Source: DATEJJ01 sp039649115
GTDB lineage: Bacteria > Actinomycetota > Actinomycetes > Mycobacteriales > Micromonosporaceae
Assembly (NCBI GenBank): GCA_039649115.1
Contig: JBBWZQ010000236.1
Coordinates: 1 to 36,133, forward strand
Length of the DNA stretch: 36,133 bases
Reading direction: 5' to 3'
Part shown: positions 7,915 to 16,782 of the stretch, in pieces
Layout of the letters: every line of letters starts with the position of its first letter
How positions within the stretch are numbered: position 1 is the first letter of the stretch
Made by a program: the position numbers and the translations under genes
The notes under the pieces: model-generated
The model's input: only the letters and a program-made list of their open reading frames with translations
Told to the model about the DNA's origin: nothing
Databases searched by the model: none

Positions 7915-10900
7915 ATGGCACTGCAGAGAATCACCTGGATCGCCCTACCGGACGGATTCGCCGCTCCTGACGGCGCCGGTCGAGCGCGGCTCTCGGTGTT
8001 CGTCTCGCCCCAGTTGCAGCCGGATGAGGCGGCGACCTTGGCGCCATTCGACTTCGTCGACTGGCCGGCGCGGCTCGATTCCGGAACGATCGGGTTCCAG
8101 GTCGGATTTGGAAACGCGAGGGTCAGGGCCGAGATCGTGAGCCGGACGGAGCCCCGCCTCTGGAGAGCCCTGTTCGACGGACAGACCTTCGTCCGGCCGC
8201 ATGCGCCCGACGTCACCTCGCCTGTCTTCGGCTCGTACCCGGCGGCTCGGATGCACGAGCTGCTCAAGTCCGGATATCAGGAGCTCGGGACCGGGTCGCC
8301 GCTGGAAGGCACCGCCCAGGATGTGATCCCAGCGGCGTTCGCGGAGGTTCACGAACTCTTCGGCCCAGCGCCCGAAGGGGTGGACGTCGAGGATCCCGCT
8401 CTCAGCGAGCGGGAGCGACGAGTGCGACTCGCGCGGGAACTGTTCCGGCCGGACGCGGCGGATCAGATCGCGCGGCGGCTCGGCCGGCTCGTCGATCTCG
8501 CTCGGAGCGAGTCGGCACATACCCTGGGTGCGGCGCCGGAGTTCGTTCCGGTCGTCCCGGATACCGGTGCGGCTGCGAGCACTCTCGCCCAGTTCATGGT
8601 GTACCACCGGCAGCCGGGCGGCGCGGCGGGTGCTCAGGAGGACCGGGGCCCGGCGGACGCCCGTCTCGACTTCCACCAGCGGCTCACGGCTCTCACCGAG
8701 TACCCAAAGCTCCTGCGTCTACTGGGCCTGGTAATCGACCTCGAGCTGGCCCCGGGCGAGATCCCGGAGGCCACGCCCGGCGCCCCGGGGCTGATCCGGC
8801 TGATTCCGAGCTTCACCGCTCCAGCCGGCGTCGGCACCGCGTTTCTGACTCCTGAGACTGCCTATGTCTTCCAGCGCGGGCGGGTGTTCGCTGCCGCCGC
8901 GACCCGGCCCGGCGACAGGACGGATGAGACGGTCTCGGGGTTCTTGAACCTCCGCCCTCCGATATCCCCGGGTTCGTCAGAGGACCAGTTCCGGATCGTC
9001 CAAGTGGACGCCGACGGCGGCGGGCTGAAGCTGCTGGATCTGCTGGCCAGGGCGCTGTCGGCCGGACCGCCGTCCGACGGCGCCGACGACGGGCAGCGCC
9101 GGTTCACCTTGCCGCCGCTGCGCTCGGGCGGGGTATCGATCACGCGTCATGGCCTTGCGCCGTTCCTGCACGAGGTGCTGACCACCGGTCGCCAGAACAT
9201 GGCAGCGCTCGCCGCCGGCGAGCCGGTGACCCTGTTCGGCGAAGACCTCCTGCGCGGCTTCCGGGTCGACGTCGGTGACCCTGCCTCCGGCGAGTGGCAC
9301 TCGCTTCACGAGCGCGACGGCACGTACCGGTTCCTCGAGCTTCAGGAAGAACGTGAGATCTCCGATGAGGGGTGCGTTCAAGGCACCTTGGTCCAGCCCG
9401 ACGCACGGCGGGAGGGCCCGGGCCCCTCGACCCCCGATCCTTCGATGCCCAACTATCTCTCCGAATACCTCTTCCTCTGGCAGGGTTGGAGCCTGGCCGC
9501 GAGCCGTCCAGGCCAATCCCTGCCGCAACCGCAGATGCCGACACCGGTGCCCCCCGACGCCACCCCCGGCCAGGGGCTCGGGCTCGAAGTTTCGTTCCGG
9601 CCGCGCCGGGGCAGCCTGCCGCGGTTGCGTTTCGGCCAGAGCTACCGGCTGCGCGCCCGCGTCGTGGACCTGGCGGGCAATGCCCTGGACCGCGAGGAGG
9701 CCGATCGTCTGATCGCGTCGCTGGGCGCGGATGCACCAGTCCTACCTCCGCCGGCCGGTACGGTGGACGGCAGCGCAGGTCCCGGCTCTCGCAGTGATTT
9801 CCGGTTCCTGCGCTTCGAGGTCGTCCCGTCCCCGTTGGTCGTTGCCCGAGCCGGAGGGCGGCAAGGGGAATCGGTCGAGCGGATCGTGATCAGAAGTAAT
9901 CAGGATCTGACACCGGACGCCTACGCGACCCTGCACGCGGCCAGCCATCCGGAGTACGCCCTGGCGGGGGAACGGCACCTCGCGCCGCCAAAGACCTGGC
10001 AGTTGCTCGCGGAGATGTCCGGGCGCTTCGATGCTGCGATCGGCACGGGAACGGACCACGACCGCATGCGCGACCTGGCGCTTCGGGAGCAGGGCTCGCT
10101 GCGGCGCGGCGGCGTCCATCCCGAACCCGCGATCGACGTGGACTGGCTGCCCGATCCCCTGGCCGCGGGCGCTTGCTTCCGGGGCGTGCCGGGAGCACCG
10201 GCGGGGACGGTTGGGCGGGTGACCGGCGAGCGGCTGGAATTCACCGCGCTGCCGCTGTCGCCGGCCAGGTCGGGGGAGGCGGGACCAGTGGTGACCATCG
10301 ACTTCGGGCCGGCTTCAGCGTGGCCCGACTTGTCGTCGTTCCGTCTCCGGCTCGCCGAGGGCGCGGGACCGCCGTCCTGGAACGCCGCCGAGCGGGTACT
10401 GACGGTTTCCCTTCCCAAGGGCGAGAGCCGAACCATGCGCGTCTCCTGTCATCTCCAGGACGAGGCCGCGCTGGAGCTGCTCGGGATCTGGCGGTGGATC
10501 GTCGAGAGGCTCCACGACCAAGTCCAGGGCGGCCAGCTTTCCGCACCGGAGATGTCGGTTCTGCTGGCGGAGCTCAAGCAGCTGTCGCTGCTGGGCCTGT
10601 CGAGAATGCTGACCCCGTACCGGGAACTGACCCTGGTGCACGCCGTCCAGCAACCGCTCGAGCCTCCGGTGATCCTCTCCTTCACTCCGGTCAGGCTGCT
10701 CAACAGCACCTTCGTCTACACCCGTGGGCGGGTGCGGGTGCACGTCGCCAGCACCGGTTCGGTCGAGTTGACCGCGCGGTGGACGGAGAAGCTCGACGAT
10801 CTCCAGGAGCTCGAACCGGGCGACGTGCATTTCGAGGCGCAGGTGTTCGCCACGCCGTTCCCGCTGCCCGGCCCGGGCGAACCCGCCGTCCCCGCGCCTG

Positions 10901-12396
10901 CTGCCGAGGGATCGGTTCCGGTGGCAATCTTCGACACCGCCGCAAGCGTCGTTGAGTTCCCGGGGCCGGCGATGGAAGCCGTGGCCCAGACCGTCGCCGC
11001 CGCGGCGTCGAGGCTGGGAGCTGCCCGCGGCCGGCTCAGCCAGGCCGCCCTTCAGGCGGGGGTGCCCGACGCGTTCAGCGAGTTCGGCTCCATGGCGGCT
11101 TCGATCATCGCGCTCGCAGCGGGTCCAGCGGCAGAGAAAAGTTGGGGGGAGGTGGCGAGTCAGGCGAGGGTGTTGGAGGCCGAAGTCGATACGGTCCTGG
11201 CGGATTTCAACCCACCCGACCTGCCCGAGCCCGAGCCGGAGGCGCTGCGCCGGCCGCTGGGAGACATCGCGCGGGCTGCCGGCGAAATGGCGGCCAAGGC
11301 CGAGGCGGCGCTGGCGGTGCCGGGCAGGTTCCGCGGACGACATGAATTCGGCGACACGAAACACCGCCGGGTGTGCTACCAGGTCGTCGCCACGACGCGG
11401 TTCGGCGAGTGCTTCGACCGCGAGGACGACGAGGTGGTCCTTACCCGTACGAGCGAGTGCGCGACAGTCGACGTCCTCAGCTCCTCGCCCCCCGCGCCGC
11501 CACGCGTCCGGTACATCCTCCCGGCATTCTCCTGGCACCGGGCGGGCACAGAACCCGACTCCTCCGACGTGACCAGCGAGAGGCGCGGAGGTGCCTTGCG
11601 GGTGTATCTGGACCGTCCCTGGTATTCGTCCGGCGACGGCGAGCTGCTGGGCGTCGTGGTCGCAACCAGCCGGGAGGTGGAGGAAACCCTTCGACGAACC
11701 AGGACACTGGTGACTCAGCTGGGACGCGATCCGCTCTGGATCTCTCCTCGGACCGGCAGCCTGCCGACGCCCGCCGACTTCCGCAACGCCGCGACCGACC
11801 AGCCGCTGGAACCACCCTTCACGAGCGTGCTCGGGTTCGACGTCGAATTCGATCACCGAGGACGCTGCTTCTGCGACATCGAGCTGGCACCCGGGGGCGC
11901 GTACTATCCGTTCGTCCGGCTCGCCCTGCTTCGCTTCCAGCCCAGGTCCATCCCGGGGGTTGCGACGTCCAGCACGGTGCTCGCCGACTTCGCCCAGCTG
12001 GTGCCCGACCGTGCGGTGACGGTGGTGGGACGGGCGGACGACCACTTCGCCGTCGCGGTCACCGGGCAGACGCACGAGTCGCCGACCAACCCGTTGGATC
12101 CCGCCGGGCGCGGAACTCGAATTCGCGTCAGCGCCCAGAAGCGCATCCCCGGCACCACGGATGATGCCGGCTGGATACCCGCGGGCGCGGATGCCGTGAT
12201 CACTCCGGAGACCACCGTGCCCACCCGACCATTGCTCTGGAGCGGCACCGTCACCCTGCCATCCGCGCGCGTTCGGGGCCAGTTCCGGGTCCTGATCGAA
12301 GAGCTGGAGACATACCGAGGTCTCGATCCGCTCTCGCCCGGCCCCGGCGCTGTCCTGGTCGATCGCGTGGTCTTCGCGGAGACCGTTGAGATCTAG
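7915..12396 (+). CDS. Giant protein of unknown function, second gene of the module
   Basis: It encodes about 1493 residues from ATG 7915 (MALQRITWIALPDGF). GGGAG lies seven bases upstream; ATG 7912 is the alternative, and an in-frame GTG at 7894 overlaps the previous stop. No named family is recognised. There is no signal peptide or transmembrane helix. Pieces that look like beta-sandwich modules include SYRLRARVVDLAGNALD (about residue 576), FTPVRLLNSTFVYTRGRVRV, and a fibronectin-like HRRVCYQVVATTRFGECFD (about 1145). An Ala-rich, probably helical region lies at about 1020-1140. The long multi-domain, non-secreted architecture suggests a structural or scaffold role in a complex with the upstream protein, but that is inference. 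The acyl-CoA synthetase gene starts 71 bases downstream. Confidence 0.85.
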   Translation: MALQRITWIALPDGFAAPDGAGRARLSVFVSPQLQPDEAATLAPFDFVDWPARLDSGTIGFQVGFGNARVRAEIVSRTEPRLWRALFDGQTFVRPHAPDVTSPVFGSYPAARMHELLKSGYQELGTGSPLEGTAQDVIPAAFAEVHELFGPAPEGVDVEDPALSERERRVRLARELFRPDAADQIARRLGRLVDLARSESAHTLGAAPEFVPVVPDTGAAASTLAQFMVYHRQPGGAAGAQEDRGPADARLDFHQRLTALTEYPKLLRLLGLVIDLELAPGEIPEATPGAPGLIRLIPSFTAPAGVGTAFLTPETAYVFQRGRVFAAAATRPGDRTDETVSGFLNLRPPISPGSSEDQFRIVQVDADGGGLKLLDLLARALSAGPPSDGADDGQRRFTLPPLRSGGVSITRHGLAPFLHEVLTTGRQNMAALAAGEPVTLFGEDLLRGFRVDVGDPASGEWHSLHERDGTYRFLELQEEREISDEGCVQGTLVQPDARREGPGPSTPDPSMPNYLSEYLFLWQGWSLAASRPGQSLPQPQMPTPVPPDATPGQGLGLEVSFRPRRGSLPRLRFGQSYRLRARVVDLAGNALDREEADRLIASLGADAPVLPPPAGTVDGSAGPGSRSDFRFLRFEVVPSPLVVARAGGRQGESVERIVIRSNQDLTPDAYATLHAASHPEYALAGERHLAPPKTWQLLAEMSGRFDAAIGTGTDHDRMRDLALREQGSLRRGGVHPEPAIDVDWLPDPLAAGACFRGVPGAPAGTVGRVTGERLEFTALPLSPARSGEAGPVVTIDFGPASAWPDLSSFRLRLAEGAGPPSWNAAERVLTVSLPKGESRTMRVSCHLQDEAALELLGIWRWIVERLHDQVQGGQLSAPEMSVLLAELKQLSLLGLSRMLTPYRELTLVHAVQQPLEPPVILSFTPVRLLNSTFVYTRGRVRVHVASTGSVELTARWTEKLDDLQELEPGDVHFEAQVFATPFPLPGPGEPAVPAPAAEGSVPVAIFDTAASVVEFPGPAMEAVAQTVAAAASRLGAARGRLSQAALQAGVPDAFSEFGSMAASIIALAAGPAAEKSWGEVASQARVLEAEVDTVLADFNPPDLPEPEPEALRRPLGDIARAAGEMAAKAEAALAVPGRFRGRHEFGDTKHRRVCYQVVATTRFGECFDREDDEVVLTRTSECATVDVLSSSPPAPPRVRYILPAFSWHRAGTEPDSSDVTSERRGGALRVYLDRPWYSSGDGELLGVVVATSREVEETLRRTRTLVTQLGRDPLWISPRTGSLPTPADFRNAATDQPLEPPFTSVLGFDVEFDHRGRCFCDIELAPGGAYYPFVRLALLRFQPRSIPGVATSSTVLADFAQLVPDRAVTVVGRADDHFAVAVTGQTHESPTNPLDPAGRGTRIRVSAQKRIPGTTDDAGWIPAGADAVITPETTVPTRPLLWSGTVTLPSARVRGQFRVLIEELETYRGLDPLSPGPGAVLVDRVVFAETVEI

Positions 12397-12467
12397 CACG
12401 ACATGGAACGGCGCGGAACGCCACCTGGGCAAGCGCGGCGAGGCGGCGGTCAGCGAGGAGGATTCTG

Positions 12468-14111
12468 GTGAACGTGACAACTGATGGCGGCCCGGTGACC
12501 GGCTCATACGCGAGCGGCGTCGCCGACACGCCGTTGCTCGGCGACACGATCGGCGGCAGCCTCGATCGGGCGGTGGCCGCCTTCGGTGACCGCGAGGCCC
12601 TCGTCGACGTCCCGAGCGGGCGGCGGTGGACCTACGCGGAGTTCGGTGCGGCGGTCGACGAGGTCGCACGGGGCCTGCTCGCCGGCGGGGTGGCCAAGGG
12701 CGACCGGGTCGGCATCTGGGCGCCGAACTGTCCCGAGTGGGTGCTGGTCCAGTACGCGACCGCGAAGCTCGGCGCGATCATGGTGAACATCAATCCCGCG
12801 TACCGCGCGAGCGAGCTGGAGTTCGTGCTCAACCAGTCGGGAGTCAGCGTGCTGATCTCGGCCACCAGGTACAAGACCAGCGACTACCGGACGATGGTCG
12901 AGGACGTGCGCGGCAAATGCCCCGAGCTGCGCTCGGTGGTCCACATCGACGACGACACCTGGTCCGCGCTTGTCGCGCGGGGAGCCACCGTGGCCGTCGA
13001 CGCCCTGGCCGAACGCGGCGCGACGCTGTCCTGCGACGACCCGATCAACATCCAGTACACGTCCGGCACGACCGGCTTCCCCAAAGGCGCGACGCTGTCG
13101 CACCACAACATACTCAACAACGGCTACTTCGTGGGCGAGATGCTCGCCTACGACAAACACGATCGGGTATGCCTGCCGGTACCGTTCTACCACTGCTTCG
13201 GCATGGTGCTGGGCAACCTGGGCGCGACCAGCCACGGTGCGTGCATCGTCATCCCGTCGCCGACATTCGACCCGGCCGCCACGTTGCGGGCCGTCGAGGT
13301 CGAGCACGTGACCTCGCTGTACGGGGTGCCGACGATGTTCATCGCCGAGCTGAACCTGCCCGGCTTCGCCGGCTACGACCTGTCCAGCCTGCGTACCGGC
13401 ATCATGGCCGGCTCGCCGTGCCCGGTGGAGATCATGCGCCGGGTGATGACCGAGATGAACATGGTCGAGGTGTCGATCTGCTACGGGATGACCGAGACCT
13501 CACCCGTGTCGACCCAGACCCGCCACGACGATGACGTCGAGCGGCGCACGGGGACGGTCGGGCGGGTCCTGCCGCACGTCGAGGTCAAGGTGATCGACCC
13601 GGTGAGCGGCGTGACGCTGCCGCGCGGCGAGCCGGGCGAGCTGTGTACCCGCGGGTACTCGGTGATGCTGGGGTACTGGAACGAGCCGGACCGGACCGCC
13701 GAGGCCATCGATTCCGCTCGCTGGATGCACAGCGGCGATCTCGCGGTCATGCGCGCGGACGGATACCTCGACATCGTCGGCCGCATCAAGGAGATGATCA
13801 TCAGAGGTGGCGAGAACGTGTACCCCCGGGAGATCGAGGAGTTCCTGTACGCGCACCCGGCCATCGCCGACGTGCAGGTCGTCGGGGTGCCCGACGAGAA
13901 GTACGGCGAGGAGATCCTGGCCGCCGTCATCCTGCGCGCACCGCGGACGTCGCTGACCGCCGCAGAACTGGTGGAGTTCTGCCTCGGCAGGCTTGCCCGC
14001 TACAAGATCCCCCGGTACGTGCGGGTGGTCGACTCGTTCCCGATGACCGTCAGCGGCAAGGTGCGCAAGGTCGAGATACGCGAGCAGGCGGTGGCGGACC
14101 TGGGGTTGTAG
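12468..14111 (+). CDS. Acyl-CoA synthetase (AMP-binding, FadD-like)
   Basis: This 547-residue member of the ANL adenylate-forming superfamily activates a carboxylic acid to acyl-AMP and then transfers it to CoA. All core motifs are present: P-loop YTSGTTGFPKG (197-207), YGMTET (339-344), SGD (422-424), the hinge region GRIKEMIIRGGENVYP (438-453), and the catalytic Lys in VSGKVRK (about 531). Length and motifs match medium/long-chain fatty-acyl-CoA synthetases of actinobacteria; the exact substrate cannot be read from sequence. The GTG start has GAGGAGG about six bases upstream. It lies 71 bases after the second giant gene and may be read from the same transcript, though the gap also allows a separate promoter. 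Confidence 0.93.
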   Translation: MNVTTDGGPVTGSYASGVADTPLLGDTIGGSLDRAVAAFGDREALVDVPSGRRWTYAEFGAAVDEVARGLLAGGVAKGDRVGIWAPNCPEWVLVQYATAKLGAIMVNINPAYRASELEFVLNQSGVSVLISATRYKTSDYRTMVEDVRGKCPELRSVVHIDDDTWSALVARGATVAVDALAERGATLSCDDPINIQYTSGTTGFPKGATLSHHNILNNGYFVGEMLAYDKHDRVCLPVPFYHCFGMVLGNLGATSHGACIVIPSPTFDPAATLRAVEVEHVTSLYGVPTMFIAELNLPGFAGYDLSSLRTGIMAGSPCPVEIMRRVMTEMNMVEVSICYGMTETSPVSTQTRHDDDVERRTGTVGRVLPHVEVKVIDPVSGVTLPRGEPGELCTRGYSVMLGYWNEPDRTAEAIDSARWMHSGDLAVMRADGYLDIVGRIKEMIIRGGENVYPREIEEFLYAHPAIADVQVVGVPDEKYGEEILAAVILRAPRTSLTAAELVEFCLGRLARYKIPRYVRVVDSFPMTVSGKVRKVEIREQAVADLGL

Positions 14112-14166
14112 CGGCGCTGCTACCGGCTGGAGCAGGTCAACCCCTACGCTGCGGTAGCGGTGGTGT

Positions 14167-14184
14167 CCGGCCCGCTCGGCCCGG
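14167..14184. terminator. Candidate bidirectional hairpin between convergent genes
   Basis: CCGGcCC-GCTC-GGcCCGG forms a short GC-rich stem with one C:C mismatch and a four-base loop. It sits between the convergent acyl-CoA synthetase and ChrA-family genes. No T tract follows. The prediction is by eye. Confidence 0.3.
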
Positions 14185-14304
14185 GACGGCAGGGGTGCCG
14201 GCGGTTGGGAGTCCGCACAGTTCGGTGGTCACCCTGAAGTCCGGCGCGTCGTGCACCGCACCAGTCTGCGCGACTGCGCGCCAGAGGGCTCGACGTTCGT
14301 GGGG

Positions 14305-15471
14305 TCAATGGGGGAGTGGACCGCCGGCCAGGGCGATGACGATCCCGACCGCGGCGGCGGACAGCAGGGTGAGTACGACGCCGCGGTGGAGCAGCAGGAG
14401 CAGGAGTGCGGCGCCGGTGAGGACGGCGTACTGCCAGGGTTGGGTGAGCGCGGCGGACAGGGGGATGGCTGAGCCGAGGATCGCGCCGATCGCGGCGGGT
14501 CCCGCGCCGTCGAGGAAGGCCCGTACCCGTGGGTTGCCGCGTATGTGGTCGAAGCGGTGCGCGCCGAGCAGGACGAACGCGAACGAGGGGGTGAACGCGA
14601 CTGTTGCGGCCAGCAGCCCGCCGCCGATGCCGCCGGCGGCGTAGCCGACCACGGCGACGGTCTGCACGACCGGGCCGGGGGTGATCTGGCCGAGCGCGAC
14701 GGCATTGAGGAACTGGGCGGCACTCATCCAGTGGTAGCGGTTGACCGCGTCGGACTGCATGAGCGGGATGATGACGAACCCGCCGCCGTAGGACAGGGCG
14801 CCGACCTTGACCGCGACCCACGCGATGGACAGCAGCGCGGTGGCGCCGACGCCGCTGGCCGCGAAGGCCGGCAGGCCCGCGATCGGGGGGCGCCGGTCCC
14901 GGAGTGCCGGTGGGCGTTGGGCGATCACCTCGGTCAGGCCACACCCGACGAGGACCAGTACGAGCCATGGGCCGAGGGTGGCCGCGGCGGCGGCGCCGGC
15001 GACCAGGTACACCGTCCAGCGCAGTCGGCTGCTGTGCTGCGGGACGCGTCGCCAGCTTGCCGGGATCAGGCTGGTGCCGGCTTGTACGGCCACCGCCGCG
15101 ACGGCGGCGCCGGCGCCGGCACCGGCGGCCTTGACCCAGACCGGTGGGTTGCCGGCCAGGAACAGCACGGCCAGGGCGAGGATGAGGGTCAGGCCGGGGA
15201 TGATGAACGCGGCCCCACCGACCAGGGCGCCGGGCCGGCCGCGAACCCGCCAGGCGCAGAAGATGGCCAGTTGGGTGGAGGCGGGGCCGGGGAGCAGGTT
15301 GCAGGCGGCGATGGCGTCCTCGAACTCCCGGGCGTCGAGCCACTCGCGGTCCTGCACGCAGAGTTTGCGCAGCAGGGCGATGTGGGCCGGTGGGCCGCCG
15401 AAACCGATACAGCCGATCCGGCCCCACTGCCTGAGCACGGTGGACAGAGGTACCCGCGGGTCGCCGCCCAC
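14305..15471 (-). CDS. chrA: ChrA-family (CHR) chromate ion transporter, two-domain form
   Basis: This 388-residue inner membrane protein has the two homologous CHR halves of long-chain ChrA. The first half shows WGRIGCIGFGGPPAHIALL and CNLLPGPASTQLA. The second shows KVGALSYGGGFVIIPLM and ALGQITPGPVVQTVAVVGY. These FGG(P/G) and PGP motifs define the family, which exports chromate in characterised members. The gene starts with GTG directly after the TAG of the VOC gene, with no gap, so translation is probably coupled. It is the last gene of the operon headed by the ArsR-ArsC fusion. The real substrate here could be chromate or another oxyanion. Confidence 0.9.
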   Translation of the reverse strand: MGGDPRVPLSTVLRQWGRIGCIGFGGPPAHIALLRKLCVQDREWLDAREFEDAIAACNLLPGPASTQLAIFCAWRVRGRPGALVGGAAFIIPGLTLILALAVLFLAGNPPVWVKAAGAGAGAAVAAVAVQAGTSLIPASWRRVPQHSSRLRWTVYLVAGAAAAATLGPWLVLVLVGCGLTEVIAQRPPALRDRRPPIAGLPAFAASGVGATALLSIAWVAVKVGALSYGGGFVIIPLMQSDAVNRYHWMSAAQFLNAVALGQITPGPVVQTVAVVGYAAGGIGGGLLAATVAFTPSFAFVLLGAHRFDHIRGNPRVRAFLDGAGPAAIGAILGSAIPLSAALTQPWQYAVLTGAALLLLLLHRGVVLTLLSAAAVGIVIALAGGPLPH

Positions 15472-15864
15472 CTACGCGCCGGCAGGTTGGAACAGCTCCA
15501 CCGGGTTGCCGGCGGGATCGTCCAACAGGATCTGCCGCCCACCGGGGCCGGTGACGATGTCGTTGCGGAACTTCACCCCGGCCGTTCGCAGCCGATCCAC
15601 CTCGGCGCCGATGTCGTCGACGATGAAATGGATCCGGTTCCAGCCCCCCGGTTCGGGGTTGCGGCCGTCTGGCATGGGCCGGCCGGCCGAGCTGCGCGGT
15701 CCGGCCAGCAGCAGTCGCAGGTTGCCGCGGGTGACGTCGGCGAACGCGGGCAGCGCCTTGGTATTGAGGCTGAAGCCGAAATGGGTGGTGTAGAAGTCGA
15801 TGGCGGCCTGCACGTCGTCGACGATGTACCGGACGCTGACGGTGCTGTCGGACACGATGCTCAT
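15472..15864 (-). CDS. VOC (glyoxalase/bleomycin-resistance fold) protein
   Basis: This 130-residue single-module vicinal-oxygen-chelate protein contains two beta-alpha-beta-beta-beta units: VRYIVDDVQAAIDFYTTHFGF at the start and IHFIVDDIGAEVDRLRTAG in the middle. Potential metal ligands H79 and E123 (NPVELFQP) are present, so it may be an active metalloenzyme. It lacks the cysteine pair expected of ArsI C-As lyases, so I do not call it that. The ATG overlaps the stop of the ArsR-ArsC gene as ATGA and has GGAGG just upstream. Its stop abuts the chrA start. The context suggests a role in detoxification chemistry, with unknown substrate. Confidence 0.87.
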   Translation of the reverse strand: MSIVSDSTVSVRYIVDDVQAAIDFYTTHFGFSLNTKALPAFADVTRGNLRLLLAGPRSSAGRPMPDGRNPEPGGWNRIHFIVDDIGAEVDRLRTAGVKFRNDIVTGPGGRQILLDDPAGNPVELFQPAGA

Positions 15865-16631
15865 GATTCCTCCACGATCGAGGCTGGTAGGACGTGGTGC
15901 AGTAGGTAACGGAGCCGGTCGGCCAGCGCTGCCGCGGTGCGCTGGAACGCCGGGTAACCCTCGGGGTCCTGGGCGGGGTCGGGGATGCTCCAGTGGATCT
16001 GTTGCGGGTCGCCGGGGAACTCGGGGCAGACCTCACGGACGCGGTCACACAAGGTGATCACGTAGTCGAACCGGTCCCTGGTGAACGTGTCCAGGTGCTT
16101 GGCGCGAGCCGCGGACAGGTCGACACCGTGTCCGGCCATTGCCGCGACCGCATGCGGGTGCACCTGCTTGGGCTGGCTGCCCGCGCTACGCACGTGTACA
16201 GCGTTGCCGGCCATCTGGCGCAGCAGTGCCTCGGCCATCTGGGAGCGGGAGCTGTTGCCGGTACACAGGAACAACACCCGGGTCCGCGCGCGCTTCGTCC
16301 GCACCGGCGCCGCGGGTGGGCGGAGCAGCAGCGCGGGGTGCAACGCCCCGCCGGCGGCGGCCAGCAGTTGCCCGAACCGGCCCAGGTCGACGCTGTAGTA
16401 GGTGTCGCGGCCGTCGGCGGTACTGCGCCGGGTGGTGACCAGGTTCGCCTTGCGCAGCCGTCCCAGGTGGTAGGAGACCAGATTCTGCGGCTGGCCCACC
16501 AGCGAGGTCAACTCGTGCACCTGCCGGTCGCTGCGGGCCAACTCGCCCAGCAGCCGCCAGCGCACCGGGTGCCCGGCCAGGCCCAGGAACACCGGCGGCG
16601 CGGGTGCACCATGCCCCTGCCGATTGCTCAC
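15861..16631 (-). CDS. ArsR-type repressor fused to ArsC-type arsenate reductase (LMW-PTP fold)
   Basis: This 256-residue fusion has an ArsR winged helix at residues 12-95 (FLGLAGHPVRWRLLGEL, QNLVSYHLGRLRKANLV). It is followed by a low-molecular-weight phosphatase/arsenate reductase domain at 117-250. The reductase P-loop is CTGNSSR (C123-R129). A second pair, C195 and C202, has the same seven-residue spacing as Cys82/Cys89 of S. aureus ArsC. IPDP supplies D218. All residues for arsenate reduction are therefore in place. The ArsR half has no cysteine, so the classical ELCVCDL inducer site is missing and sensing may use the reductase half. I placed the start at GTG 16631, six bases after a -10-like box, which implies a leaderless message. 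The frame is open to 16727, but that would run through the operator. Confidence 0.85.
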   Translation of the reverse strand: MSNRQGHGAPAPPVFLGLAGHPVRWRLLGELARSDRQVHELTSLVGQPQNLVSYHLGRLRKANLVTTRRSTADGRDTYYSVDLGRFGQLLAAAGGALHPALLLRPPAAPVRTKRARTRVLFLCTGNSSRSQMAEALLRQMAGNAVHVRSAGSQPKQVHPHAVAAMAGHGVDLSAARAKHLDTFTRDRFDYVITLCDRVREVCPEFPGDPQQIHWSIPDPAQDPEGYPAFQRTAAALADRLRYLLHHVLPASIVEES

Positions 16632-16636
16632 AGCCG

Positions 16637-16664
16637 GATAATACATCAAATCGGCTTGATGCAA
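16637..16664 (-). promoter_or_regulatory. ars-type promoter with ArsR operator
   Basis: On the minus strand a -35-like TTGCAT (16664-16659) and a -10-like TATTAT (16643-16638) are 15 bases apart. Between and over them lies a perfect inverted repeat, CATCAA-N6-TTGATG (16644-16661), which matches the ATCAA-N6-TTGAT operator pattern known for ArsR-family repressors. Repressor bound here would block RNA polymerase. The -10 is six bases from GTG 16631, so transcription probably begins at the start codon. Confidence 0.7.
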
Positions 16665-16782
16665 TATCGGGGCGGCTGCCGCACCCCGCCGGTCGGCGGG
16701 AGCGCTTGTGGTTGCGTTGGGTTTCACCGGGCTGTGCCGGTACCACTACCGCACGGGAGGCGCGGTGCGGGGCGGTGAACGA

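Noticed and set aside
10315..12669. A 784-codon minus-strand frame antisense to the second giant gene
   Set aside because: Arg/Gly/Pro-rich with no domain pattern; it also runs into the acyl-CoA synthetase gene. The plus-strand frame has a ribosome site and normal composition.
14119..14158. GCTACCG...CGGTAGC inverted repeat after the acyl-CoA synthetase gene
   Set aside because: The seven-base stem has a loop of about 26 bases, too weak to call a terminator; the tighter hairpin at 14167-14184 is the better candidate.
15472..15864. VOC protein as an ArsI C-As lyase
   Set aside because: Despite the ars-like context it has no cysteines, so the paired thiols used by ArsI to bind trivalent organoarsenicals are absent.
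14144..16048. A 634-codon minus-strand frame over chrA and the VOC gene
   Set aside because: It is a shifted frame of genes with clear CHR and VOC motifs; the product is Arg/Pro/Thr-rich and spans two gene boundaries.
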